A DNA stretch of 33,403 bases from Mycobacteriales bacterium. GTDB taxonomy: Bacteria; Actinomycetota; Actinomycetes; Mycobacteriales; CADCTP01. Positions 20,635 to 29,091 of the stretch are shown here, in pieces (position 1 is the first letter of the stretch; each line of letters starts with the position of its first letter). The DNA lies in assembly GCA_035995165.1 (NCBI GenBank), contig DASYKU010000133.1, positions 1 through 33,403 of the forward strand, read 5' to 3'. Under the pieces are notes generated by a model, which was given only the letters and a program-made list of their open reading frames with translations, was not told the DNA's origin and searched no databases. The position numbers and the translations under genes were made by a program.

Positions 20635-21510
20635 ATGCAGAGCGTCTGGAAGGGCGTCATCTCGTTCGGGCTGGTCTCCATCCCGGTCCAGCTGTTCGCC
20701 GCCACCGAGGAACACAGCGTGTCCTTCCGCCAGATCCACGTCTCCGACGGCGGCCAGGTCCGCTACCGGCGGGTCTGCACCCTCGACGGCGAGGAGATCC
20801 CGTACGGCGACATCGCCCGGGGCTACGAGCTGCCCGACGGGCACGTCGTCGTCCTGACCGACGAGGACTTCGCGCAGCTGCCGCTCGCCACCAGCCGCGC
20901 CATCGAGGTCCTCGGCTTCGCCGACGCGGACAGCGTCGACCCGGTCCGGCTTTCCCGCAGCTACTACTGCGACGCGACCGGCTCCGACACGAAGGCGTAC
21001 GTGCTGCTGCGCGAGGCCCTCCGGCGGACCGGCAAGGTTGCGCTGGTCAAGGTCGCCCTGCGCGGCCGCGAGTCACCGGCCGTGCTGCACCCCCGGGACG
21101 GGGTCCTCGTCCTGCACCTGCTGCTCTGGCAGGACGAGGTCCGTACGCCGCGCTTCCCGTTCCGGCAGGACGAGACCCCGCCGCGCCCCCGCGAGCTGGC
21201 CGCGGCCGAGGCCTACATCCACACGCTGACCGGGACGGCGGAGCCGGCGGAGATGGTGGACCGCTACCAGGCGGCGCTCCGGGAGCTGGTGGAGGCCAAG
21301 GTGGCCGGCCGGCAGCTCGAGCAACCGGCCACGCCGACCCCGGTCCACAGCACCGAGGCCCTGATGGAGGCGCTGCGGCGCAGCGTCGAGCAGGCCAAGC
21401 ACGACCGTGGCGACGCCGTGCCGGCGAAGAAGCGCAAGCTCCCCGCCGCCCCGGCGAAGAAGACGACGGCCAAGAAGCCCGCCGCCCGCAGGGCCGGCAA
21501 GAACGGCTAG
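20635..21510 (+). CDS. ku: Ku protein of bacterial non-homologous end joining
   Basis: A 291 aa homodimeric DNA-end-binding protein that threads onto double-strand breaks and recruits ligase LigD. The N-terminus W-K-G-V-I-S-F-G-L-V-S-I-P-V-Q-L is diagnostic; the Ku core (D-G-x-x-V-x-Y-R-R-V-C, Y-Y-C-D, A-Y-x-L-L-R-E-A-L) covers about residues 5-240. The last 30 residues are Lys/Ala/Pro-rich (K-K-R-K-L-P-A-A-P-A-K-K), the basic DNA-binding tail seen in many actinobacterial Ku proteins. The start has a G-rich ribosome site (ggggggc). No ligD lies in the window. Its stop overlaps the convergent oxidoreductase stop by ctag. Confidence 0.96.
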   Translation: MQSVWKGVISFGLVSIPVQLFAATEEHSVSFRQIHVSDGGQVRYRRVCTLDGEEIPYGDIARGYELPDGHVVVLTDEDFAQLPLATSRAIEVLGFADADSVDPVRLSRSYYCDATGSDTKAYVLLREALRRTGKVALVKVALRGRESPAVLHPRDGVLVLHLLLWQDEVRTPRFPFRQDETPPRPRELAAAEAYIHTLTGTAEPAEMVDRYQAALRELVEAKVAGRQLEQPATPTPVHSTEALMEALRRSVEQAKHDRGDAVPAKKRKLPAAPAKKTTAKKPAARRAGKNG

Positions 21511-22946
21511 CGCCGCCCGCTCCCGACCGCCTGACGCGGCCCGGACGCAGGCGGACCGGATGCAGGCGGCCCGGACGCAGGCGGCCCGGACGCGGGCCGC
21601 TGCGGGACGCCGAGCTGCGGGACGTCGAGGTGGTGCAGGGCCGCGCGGCCGATCGCCTGCTGGTGGGTGACGGTGCGCTGCGAGCGGCCGCGGCCGAGGA
21701 AGGTCACGGCCCAGTGCAGCAACGTCGTCACCCGGTTCTTGAAGCCGACCAGGTAGAAGATGTGCACGCCCAGCCACAGCAGCCAGGCGACGAAGCCGGC
21801 GAACCGCAGGCCACCGAACCGCAGCGGGCCGATGTCACCGACCGCCGAGAAGCGAGAGATGGTCGCCATCGACCCCTTGTCGAAGTAGTGGAACGGCGGC
21901 AGCGGCGCCCGGCCGGTGAGCCGGCGGGTGATGGTCCTGGCCGCGTACCGGCCCTGCTGCATCGCGACCTGCGAGACGCCGGGCAGCCCGTCGAGGCTCA
22001 TCATGTCGCCGACGACGAAGACCTCGGGGTGGCCGGCCACGGTGACGTCCGGGCCGACCGGGATCCGGCCGGCGCGGTCGACCGGCACGCCGGCCTGGTC
22101 GGCGATCTTCGCCGCCAGCCCCGACGCCCGTACGCCGGCCGCCCAGACGACGACGTTGGCGTCGATGCGGTCGACCCGGCCCGAGGTGTCCTTGACGTCG
22201 ATGCCGCGCCCGTCGACCGAGGTGACGAACGTGTTGAGCCAGACCTCGATGCCGAGGCGGTCGAGCTGCCGGGCCGCCTGCGAGGACACCTTCGGACCGA
22301 AGGAGGTCAGCACGCCGGACTGGCCGTCGAGCAGCAGGATCCGCGCCCGGGTGGTGTCGATGCGGGAGAAGTCCCGGCGCAGCGTCGTCCGGGCGAGCTC
22401 GGCGATCTGCCCCGCCATCTCGACCCCGGTCGGACCGGCGCCGACCACGACGAACGTCATCAGCCGCTGGACCTCGGCCGGGTCGGTCGCGAGGTTCGCG
22501 AGCTCGAAGGCACCGAGGATCCGGCCGCGCAGCTCCAGCGCGTCGTCGACGGTCTTGAGGCCGGGGGCGTCCAGCGCGTACTGGTCCTGGCCGAAGTAGG
22601 ACGTGCTGGCACCCGCGGCGACGATCAGGCTGTCGTACGGGGTGACCGTCGTGATGTCCCACGCCCGGGAGGTCACGGTGCGGGCGGCGAGGTCGAGGGT
22701 GTGCACGTCGCCGAGCAGCACGTCGAGGTTCTTCTGCTTGCGCAGGATCTCCCGGGTGGCCGGCGCGATCTCGCCCTCGGACAGGATGCCGGTCGCCACC
22801 TGGTAGAGCAGCGGCTGGAACAGGTGGTGCGTCGTCCGGCTGATCAGCGTCACGTCGACGTCGGCGTCCTTGAGCTCCTTCGCGGCGAACAGCCCGCCGA
22901 AGCCGGAACCGATGATCACCACACGATGCCGTCGGGTGCTGGCCAC
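21507..22946 (-). CDS. Type II NADH dehydrogenase-like FAD oxidoreductase with repetitive tail
   Basis: A 479 aa membrane-bound flavoenzyme that would pass electrons from NADH to quinone without pumping protons. The FAD motif G-S-G-F-G-G-L-F-A-A-K-E is at about residues 13-24, the NADH motif V-V-G-A-G-P-T-G-V-E-M-A at about 166-177, and the late FAD contact V-F-V-V-G-D-M at about 307-313. A C-terminal hydrophobic segment (GFVAWLLWLGVHIFYLVGF, about 395-413) attaches it to the membrane, as in Ndh. The last 30 residues carry P-A-S-G-P repeats absent from the core family. The GTG start at 22946 has gaggagg 5 bases upstream. Confidence 0.9.
   Translation of the reverse strand: MASTRRHRVVIIGSGFGGLFAAKELKDADVDVTLISRTTHHLFQPLLYQVATGILSEGEIAPATREILRKQKNLDVLLGDVHTLDLAARTVTSRAWDITTVTPYDSLIVAAGASTSYFGQDQYALDAPGLKTVDDALELRGRILGAFELANLATDPAEVQRLMTFVVVGAGPTGVEMAGQIAELARTTLRRDFSRIDTTRARILLLDGQSGVLTSFGPKVSSQAARQLDRLGIEVWLNTFVTSVDGRGIDVKDTSGRVDRIDANVVVWAAGVRASGLAAKIADQAGVPVDRAGRIPVGPDVTVAGHPEVFVVGDMMSLDGLPGVSQVAMQQGRYAARTITRRLTGRAPLPPFHYFDKGSMATISRFSAVGDIGPLRFGGLRFAGFVAWLLWLGVHIFYLVGFKNRVTTLLHWAVTFLGRGRSQRTVTHQQAIGRAALHHLDVPQLGVPQRPASGPPASGPPASGPPASGPRQAVGSGRR
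21541..21600. repeat. Four 15-bp tandem units at the oxidoreductase C-terminus
   Basis: ccggacgcaggcgga, ccggatgcaggcggc, ccggacgcaggcggc and ccggacgcgggccgc run head to tail. On the minus strand they encode P-A-S-G-P units, a disordered tail. The period is a multiple of three. Confidence 0.85.
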
Positions 22947-23050
22947 GGGGTCCTCCTCTCGCAGGCCCGCGGTGTCCGGGCCTCCACCCTGGTCAACATC
23001 ACCGCCGCGAACCCGATTTCCCGTGCCGTGAATCGATCAAGTGCGAGTGG

Positions 23051-24031
23051 TCACAACGGCTCCGGATCGCGCAGCGAGGTCGCGGACAGGAACGCGCCGA
23101 TCCCCTCCGGCGACCGCCGCGCCACTCCGGCCAGCAGGTCCGCGACCTGGACCCGCGGGTCGTCCCGGGAGTCGACCACCACCAGCCCGGCCAGCGGCGA
23201 CACCCCGGCGCCGTCGGCCAGTACGTCCTGCAGGCGCCGCAGCCGGCCGGCCGTCAGGGCGCTCTGCTCGTCGTGGATCACCAGCACTCGCCGCTGCCCG
23301 CCGCTCCAGAACAGGACGGTCTCGGCCAGCGCCGGCAGCATCGGCTCCAGCGGCGGCGGGATCGACCGGTCGTCGCTGGTCAGCCTGGTCAGCACGGCCC
23401 ACACCCGGGTCCGGCTCAGCCCGTCGAGGACGTCCTCGGCCGGTACGCCCAGCCCGTCCCGGGCCAGCGCGTCCCGGGCCCGGAAGAACCGGTCCAGGAC
23501 CTGGCGATCCGGCTCACGCCGCCGCTTGACCCGGACCAGCTGGGCGAAGGCCGCGAGGAAGGCGTCCCAGTCGCGGCCACCGCGGCGCCGGGCCCGGTAG
23601 AGGGCGAGGGCGGCCGGACGGAGGTCCTGGGTCAGCCGGGTGCCGGCCCCGTACGACGGCTCGGCCAGGAACAGGTCGACGATCCGCGTGACGAGGAAGT
23701 ACTCCTTGTCGACCACGTGGACGTGCGCGCGGCCGCCCAGCGCGCCCAGCAGCCACTCCCGCGCCGCACCCGCGTCGGGGCCGCGCAGGAACTGCCCGGA
23801 CTTGACCTCCTCCAGCGAACCCCGGAACCCCGACCGCAGCGCCGAGATCAGCTCGACCGCCTCGCCGACGCCCAGGTCGACGCTCGCATGCGTGATGACC
23901 GGAGTGGCCGGATGCAGCAGGTTGGAACCGGAGAACCCGGACTCGTCGCAGGCGATCTCCACGACGGCGCCGGCCACCCCGGCCACCGGTGGCAGGCCGC
24001 CCTGCAGCGGCAGCCTCTGCATGCCGACCAT
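23051..24031 (-). CDS. DUF3800 domain protein (predicted RNase H-like nuclease fold)
   Basis: A 326 aa protein. The DUF3800 pattern of acidic residues is visible: Asp/Glu in A-C-D-E-S-G-F-S-G-S (about residue 28), Glu in E-E-V-K-S-G (about 73), Asp in V-I-H-D-E-Q-S-A (about 253) and the final D-D-P-R-V-Q-V-A-D-L-L-A-G (about 290-300). These fit a metal-binding RNase H-like site; nuclease activity is inferred, not shown. ATG 24031 is chosen; 24022 is possible. It lies 43 bases downstream of the SNF2 helicase gene on the same strand, so the two probably form one operon. DUF3800 proteins occur in mobile and defence contexts. Confidence 0.8.
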   Translation of the reverse strand: MVGMQRLPLQGGLPPVAGVAGAVVEIACDESGFSGSNLLHPATPVITHASVDLGVGEAVELISALRSGFRGSLEEVKSGQFLRGPDAGAAREWLLGALGGRAHVHVVDKEYFLVTRIVDLFLAEPSYGAGTRLTQDLRPAALALYRARRRGGRDWDAFLAAFAQLVRVKRRREPDRQVLDRFFRARDALARDGLGVPAEDVLDGLSRTRVWAVLTRLTSDDRSIPPPLEPMLPALAETVLFWSGGQRRVLVIHDEQSALTAGRLRRLQDVLADGAGVSPLAGLVVVDSRDDPRVQVADLLAGVARRSPEGIGAFLSATSLRDPEPL

Positions 24032-24074
24032 GCTCGCCCGCCCACCCGGACCGGACCACCGAATTCGGTGCCGG

Positions 24075-26210
24075 TCAGGCCGCCGCCCGCAGCGCATCCG
24101 TCAGCAACGCGGCCAGCGCCTCGACCTGGACGTCGGCCGAGGAGGACACCTCTTCGTCCGACCCGTCCAGCGCCCGGGCGGCGAGGCCGGCCTTGCTGTC
24201 GATCAGCTCGGCGATCCGGGCGTCGATGGTCTGCGCGGCGATGATGCGCCACGCGGTGACCGGTTCGGCCTGCCCGATGCGGTGGCTGCGGTCGATGGCC
24301 TGGGTCTGCTCCGCGTCGGTCCAGGACAGCTCGGCCAGCACGATGTTCGAGGCGACCTGCAGGTTGATGCCCACGCCGGCCGCCGTCAGCGAGCACACCG
24401 CGACCGCGACGTCCGGGTCGTTGACGAACGCGTCGATGTTCGCCTGCCGCACCGCCGGCGTCTGGTCGCCGCGGATCGAGGAGTAGCGCACCCCCTGCCG
24501 GGCGAAGCTCTCCTCGGCGGCGTCCATCACGTCGACGTGCTTGGCGAAGAAGACGACCTTGCCGGCGCTGCGGGCCAGCTGGAGGGCGTAGTCCGCGGCC
24601 AGGTCGGCCTTGGCCTGGCCGATGCGCCGCATCATGCTGAAGACGTTCTCGCCGGACTTCGCGGCCGTCGCGTCCTTCAGCTCCGACCGGGCCACCCGGC
24701 GGACGAGGTCCAGGTCGATGCCACCGTCGACGGCGCCGGCGTCGGAGGACCGGTTCGCGAGCGCGGACTCGTACCGCGCCACCATCCGGCCGGCGAGGTC
24801 CCGCTCCGCCGCCCGGATCGACCGCCCGGCCGGTCCGTCCAGCTCGACGGGAAGGTCGGCGATGCGGCGGGCCGGGATGTCGGCGGCCACGTCGAGCTTG
24901 CGCCGGCGCACGATGCCGAGGTCGATCACGCACTGGCGGGCCGCGGCGTAGAAGCCGCGGTCGGCGGGCGTCAGGCCGGTGTCCTCGAGCGCGTCCACCA
25001 GCTCCTCGAGGGGCTTGCTGTCGTCGATCCAGCCGAGGAACTGCCAGATCGCCCGGAAGTCGTCGATGTCGTTGATCAGCGGCGTGCCGGTCAGCGCCAT
25101 CAGCAGCGGCCGCGCCGTACGGGACCGGATGCGGTCGGCGAGCGCGAGGACGTGCTTCGAGCGCTGCGAGGCCTTGTTCTTGATGAAGTGGGCCTCGTCC
25201 ACGACCATCCCCCGGAACCGGAAGTCCCCGAGCCAGCCCAGGTGCCGGTCCAGCACCTCGTAGTTGAGCACGACGATGTCGGCGAAGCCGTCGACGGTCT
25301 CGCCGTCACCCTGCACGACCGTGACCCGGCGGTTCGGGGTCCAGCGGGCCGCCTCGCGCGCCCAGTTGGTCTTCACGACGCTCGGTACGACGACGAGCAG
25401 CGGGTAGGCGCTCGCCGCCTCGGCCGCGAGCAGCGCCTGGGCCGTCTTGCCCAGCCCCGGCTCGTCGGCGAGCAGGAACGTGCGGTGGCCGGCCGCGGCC
25501 GCGGCGACCACCTGCCCCTGGTGCGGCATCAGCTCCAGGCCCGCCGGGGTGAACCGGGCCGTCGGCGACGGAAGCTCCATCAGGGCCGGCGCTCCCCCGC
25601 CGGCGCGCTCGAAGGAGCTCAGCAGCGGGTTGATCAGCTCCCAGCCGAGCAGCCGGCGCGGCCGGGCGGCGCGCTGCGGGACGGCGGAGAAGTCGGGCGC
25701 GAGGAAGGGGTTCGCCAGCTGGCTGGAGATCACCGACTGCGGCACGACCCGCCGCTCCGAGCCGGCGGCCGCGGGCGCGGTCTCGGCCGGAGCGGTCTCC
25801 TCCGGCGCCGGCTCGATGCCGAGCTCCCGCAGCATCTGCCGCTTGAGGGACCGCGCCGCGTCGGAGACGTCGGCGTCCTCGGCCAGCAGCGCCAGCAGCC
25901 CGGCGTCCTGTACCGCGGTCGTCGCGAGGATGGTCGCGATGCCGTCCAGCCGCTTGAGCTGCTCGGCCCGGTGACCGTCGCCTCCCGCCGCCGCCCGGAC
26001 GCGGGCCCGCTCGTCGCGCAGCAGCAGGGCGACGGCCTGGAACTTGGTACGCACGGACGGCGTCACGCGGTCGCGCCGGGCCGCCGCCTCGACCTCCCGG
26101 GCGGTCCGGGCGAGCTCCGAGATGACGTCGCCACGGTGGCGGACGGGTGGCTGCTTGCGCGGGGCGGTGCGGCGAGCACCACCCGGCTGGCGCCGGCCCG
26201 GTCGGGTCAC
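24075..26210 (-). CDS. SNF2-family DEAD/DEAH helicase-like ATPase
   Basis: A 711 aa protein. An N-terminal region of about 220 aa (basic start, helical, Ala/Pro/Glu linker) precedes RecA domain 1 with Walker A D-E-P-G-L-G-K-T (about residues 246-253), D-E-A-H (about 336), the T-G-T-P motif, and RecA domain 2 with V-F-F-A-K-H-V-D-V, S-L-T-A-A-G-V-G-I-N-L and Q-A-I-D-R-S-H-R-I-G-Q (about 630-641). This is the SNF2/HepA class of double-strand DNA translocases. GTG 26210 is chosen because cctcct on the plus strand (aggagg) sits 6 bases upstream; the ORF could run up to 26252. It is followed by the DUF3800 gene. Confidence 0.93.
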   Translation of the reverse strand: MTRPGRRQPGGARRTAPRKQPPVRHRGDVISELARTAREVEAAARRDRVTPSVRTKFQAVALLLRDERARVRAAAGGDGHRAEQLKRLDGIATILATTAVQDAGLLALLAEDADVSDAARSLKRQMLRELGIEPAPEETAPAETAPAAAGSERRVVPQSVISSQLANPFLAPDFSAVPQRAARPRRLLGWELINPLLSSFERAGGGAPALMELPSPTARFTPAGLELMPHQGQVVAAAAAGHRTFLLADEPGLGKTAQALLAAEAASAYPLLVVVPSVVKTNWAREAARWTPNRRVTVVQGDGETVDGFADIVVLNYEVLDRHLGWLGDFRFRGMVVDEAHFIKNKASQRSKHVLALADRIRSRTARPLLMALTGTPLINDIDDFRAIWQFLGWIDDSKPLEELVDALEDTGLTPADRGFYAAARQCVIDLGIVRRRKLDVAADIPARRIADLPVELDGPAGRSIRAAERDLAGRMVARYESALANRSSDAGAVDGGIDLDLVRRVARSELKDATAAKSGENVFSMMRRIGQAKADLAADYALQLARSAGKVVFFAKHVDVMDAAEESFARQGVRYSSIRGDQTPAVRQANIDAFVNDPDVAVAVCSLTAAGVGINLQVASNIVLAELSWTDAEQTQAIDRSHRIGQAEPVTAWRIIAAQTIDARIAELIDSKAGLAARALDGSDEEVSSSADVQVEALAALLTDALRAAA

Positions 26211-26531
26211 AGACTTCCTCCTCTGAACGCCGCGGCACGACGGCCGCGGCAAATGCCGCAGGGTCCTCCAGGTCGGGCGAACGACGCCCGGGCCAGAGGC
26301 CCTGGTACTTCGCGCCGAGCCGGCTGCGAATCTCCGAAGAGCAACGCTGCGGGTCTCGGCGGGCTCTCACACGAACCCGGAGCCGCCGATGGGGTGGACT
26401 CGTGATCACCGCTCGAGAAGGTCGTCGTCGGACGACGGTTCGGATCTCGGCTGCCTCAATGCTATCAACGTCGGCGGCCCCGCGTGATTCCCAGGGCCGT
26501 CAGGCGGAGAACGGACGGATAACATCCGCCG
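26211..26531. other. Divergent intergenic region, no gene seen
   Basis: 321 bases between the SNF2 start and the lyase start. Short frames on both strands have no family resemblance. The right end is slightly A/T-richer; ggataac at 26517-26523 could be a -10 for a leaderless transcript starting at about 26530. A strong ribosome site for the SNF2 gene is at 26217-26222. No clear operator was found. Confidence 0.5.
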
Positions 26532-28109
26532 GTGAGGTCACCGGATCCGGACCAGGTGGACGATCCGGACGGCGGTGACGATCGCGCCGTATCCACCCGC
26601 GACCGCCGCCTGGCGACGGTGACGATCACCGAGGCTCCGCTGGCGATCGACGACCTGCTGGCGGTGGTCGACGGCGCGCGGGTGGAGCTGGACGCCACCA
26701 CCCGGGCCGGGATCGCCGCCGGGCGGGCGGTGGTGGACCGGGCGCTCGCCGCCGGCGAGATCGTCTACGGCCTGACCACCCAGGTCGGGCACGGCCGGAA
26801 CATCCGGCTCACCGACGAACAGATCAGCGGCGCCCAGCGGCTGCTCATCGTCTCGCACGGCGGCGGGATCGGGCCGCCGCTGCCGACCGCGGTGGTGCGG
26901 GCCGCCCTCGCCGCACGGCTGAACGGCATCGCCCGCGGGGGCTCCGGCGCCGGCGTCGCGGTCGCGGAGATCCTGGCGGCGATGCTGAACGCCGGCGTGC
27001 ATCCGGTCGTCGCCGAGACGGCCTCGGTCGGGGCGGCCGACCTCGGGCAGATGGCCGGCATGGCCCAGGTCGCGATCGGCATGGGACGCGCCGAGTTCCG
27101 GGGCGAGGTCGTCCCGGGCGCCGAGGCGCTGCGCCGCGCCGGGATCACGCCGCTCGAGCTCGGCGGCAAGGACGGCCTGGCGCTGATCTCCGCCAACGGC
27201 GTGTCGGTCGGCCAGGGCGCGCTGGTCGTGGCCCGGGCCGCCGCGGTGGCCGAGGCCGCCGACGTCGCGGCGGCGCTGTCGATGGAGGCGATCGGCGCCA
27301 ACACCTCGGTCCTGCACCCCGCGGTGGGGCACGCCAAGCCCATCCCCGGTCAGATCGCGGCCGCGGACCATCTGCGCGCGCTGCTCGCCGGGAGCCCGCT
27401 GCTCAGCCCGGACAGCGGCCGGTCGGTGCAGGACGCGCTGTCCTTCCGGGTCGTGCCGCAGGTGCACGGGGCCCTGCGCGAGTACGTCACCGCGGCCCGG
27501 TCCGCGGTGACCGCCGAGCTGAACGCCGCCGCCGACAACCCGCTGGTGTTCGTGCCCGACCAGGTGCTGGTGAGCAACGGGAACTTCCACCCGGTGGTCC
27601 TGGCGACCGCGCACGACGCGCTGCGGATCGTCCTGGCCCAGGTCGGGCAGCTCAGCGAACGCCGGATGAGCCACCTGTGGGACATGTTCTTCGGGCAGCG
27701 GGTGAGCGGGTCGGCCACCGTGGCGTACGGCGTGCAGCTGCGCTATCCGGCGGCCGCGCTGCTGCCCGAGCTGAAGCAGCTCGCGGCGCCGGCCAGCCTC
27801 GACGCGCCGTCCCTGGACCACGGCATCGAGGACCACGGCACCAGCGCGCCGCTGTCCGTACGGAAGACCGACGCCGCGCTGGACATGCTCGAGGACCTGC
27901 TGGCGATCGAGCTGCTGCTGGCCCGCGACGTGCTCTCGACCGCGCCCGCCACGCCGGCCCTCGGCGCCGGCACCGCCGCGGCGCTGCGGACCGTCGAGCA
28001 GGCGATCGCGAGCGCCGAACCGTACCCGGACACCGTGCACCGGGCGCTGCGCGACCACTTCCCGGCCCGGCCCCGCCGAGGGGTCAGCCGACCCAGCCGC
28101 GGTAGGTGA
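26532..28109 (+). CDS. HAL/PAL-family ammonia-lyase homologue lacking the MIO triad
   Basis: A 525 aa protein that follows the histidine/phenylalanine ammonia-lyase fold end to end: Y-G-L-T-T-Q-V-G-H-G-R-N (usual Y-G-V-N-T-G-F-G), G-S-G-A-G-V-A-V, S-N-G-N-F-H-P, Q-D-A-L-S-F-R-V-V-P-Q-V-H-G-A, E-L-N-A-A-A-D-N-P-L-V-F, S-E-R-R-M-S-H-L, E-D-H-G-T-S-A-P. Where the family has S-V-G-A-S-G-D-L, whose Ala-Ser-Gly cyclises to the MIO electrophile, this protein has S-V-G-A-A-D-L (about residues 164-170): Ser and Gly are gone. It cannot make MIO in the standard way, so classical deamination is doubtful. GTG 26532 may be leaderless; GTG 26619 (T-I-T-E-A-P) is an equally credible start. Confidence 0.85.
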   Translation: MRSPDPDQVDDPDGGDDRAVSTRDRRLATVTITEAPLAIDDLLAVVDGARVELDATTRAGIAAGRAVVDRALAAGEIVYGLTTQVGHGRNIRLTDEQISGAQRLLIVSHGGGIGPPLPTAVVRAALAARLNGIARGGSGAGVAVAEILAAMLNAGVHPVVAETASVGAADLGQMAGMAQVAIGMGRAEFRGEVVPGAEALRRAGITPLELGGKDGLALISANGVSVGQGALVVARAAAVAEAADVAAALSMEAIGANTSVLHPAVGHAKPIPGQIAAADHLRALLAGSPLLSPDSGRSVQDALSFRVVPQVHGALREYVTAARSAVTAELNAAADNPLVFVPDQVLVSNGNFHPVVLATAHDALRIVLAQVGQLSERRMSHLWDMFFGQRVSGSATVAYGVQLRYPAAALLPELKQLAAPASLDAPSLDHGIEDHGTSAPLSVRKTDAALDMLEDLLAIELLLARDVLSTAPATPALGAGTAAALRTVEQAIASAEPYPDTVHRALRDHFPARPRRGVSRPSRGR

Positions 28110-29040
28110 CCGGGTCGACGTTGCCGCCGCAGACGATGGCGACCACGTGGCGGCCGGCGAAGCGGCCGGGGTCCTCCAGGACGGCGGCGACGCCGAGCGC
28201 CGCGGAGGGCTCGGCGACCAGACCCGCGTGCTCGTACAGGGCCCGCAGGCCCGCGATGATCGAGGTCTCCCGGACGAGGACGGCGTCGTCGGCGACCGCC
28301 AGCAGATCGTCCAGGACCGCCGGGATGGGGTGGCGGCCGGCGACACCGTCGGCGATCGTGTCGATCGAGTCGGTGCTGACGACCCGGCGTTCGTGCCAGG
28401 ACCGGGTCATGGCCGGGGCGCCCGCCGGCTGCACGCAGAGCACCTCGGTGGCCGGCCGCAGGGTCTTCAGGACGTAGCCCACGCCGGTGGCCATCGCGCC
28501 CCCGCCGAGGGCGATCAGCACCGCGTCGGCGGGCGGTCCGGCGGCCAGCTCCAGGCCGATGGTCGCCGCGCCGTCGCAGGTCTCGACGTCGAGGCTGTCC
28601 TCGACCAGCCGGACACCACGCTGCCGCGCGAGCTCCGCGGCCCGGGCCCGGGCCGCCTCGATGTCGCCGTCGACCAGCTCCAGCTCGGCGCCGAGCGCGC
28701 GGATCCGGTCCAGCTTGGCCGCGGTGGCCGACCGGGACGCCACGACCGTCACGGCCAGGTCCCGGCGGCGACCCGACCAGGCCAGCGCCTGCCCGAGGTT
28801 GCCGGCGCTGGCGCACACCACGGCCCGCCCGCCGCCGGCGGCGAGCAGACCCGCGACCACCTCGGTCCCCCGGCCCTTGAAGCAGCGGACCGGGTTGGCC
28901 GTCTCCAGCTTGATGCTCACCGCGCAGCCGAGTACGCGGTCCAGCGCCTCGCAGCGGTACAACGGCGTGTCGAGGAACACCGGGTCGATCAGCCGGCGCG
29001 CCGCCCGGATCCGGTCGAGGTCCAGACGCGTCCCGGCCAT
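28084..29040 (-). CDS. PLP-dependent threonine/serine dehydratase-like enzyme
   Basis: A 318 aa fold-type II PLP enzyme. The cofactor lysine is in C-F-K-G-R-G-T-E (about residue 55; family S-F-K-x-R-G), the substrate/PLP loop is A-S-A-G-N-L-G-Q-A (about 78-86), and the Gly-rich phosphate loop is A-L-G-G-G-A-M-A-T-G-V-G (about 178-189). The end C-G-G-N-V-D-P is the family C-terminus. There is no C-terminal ACT regulatory domain, so it resembles catabolic dehydratases or racemases. ATG 29040 is used. It converges on the lyase homologue with a 26-base overlap and diverges from the DinB gene 51 bases away. The substrate is probably a hydroxy-amino acid. Confidence 0.88.
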   Translation of the reverse strand: MAGTRLDLDRIRAARRLIDPVFLDTPLYRCEALDRVLGCAVSIKLETANPVRCFKGRGTEVVAGLLAAGGGRAVVCASAGNLGQALAWSGRRRDLAVTVVASRSATAAKLDRIRALGAELELVDGDIEAARARAAELARQRGVRLVEDSLDVETCDGAATIGLELAAGPPADAVLIALGGGAMATGVGYVLKTLRPATEVLCVQPAGAPAMTRSWHERRVVSTDSIDTIADGVAGRHPIPAVLDDLLAVADDAVLVRETSIIAGLRALYEHAGLVAEPSAALGVAAVLEDPGRFAGRHVVAIVCGGNVDPVTYRGWVG

Positions 29041-29091
29041 GGGGATGAAACCTACGTTGCCGCGGGGCCGCCGCATTGGCATCCTTCCGGC

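Noticed and set aside
21541-21600. Possible CRISPR-like repeats
   Set aside because: Units are 15 bp, contiguous, in frame inside a coding region, with no spacers.
23640-26405. A 921-codon plus-strand frame opposite the SNF2 and DUF3800 genes
   Set aside because: Composition is Arg/Gly/Asp/Val-rich with no domain, and it is the antisense shadow of two well-supported genes.
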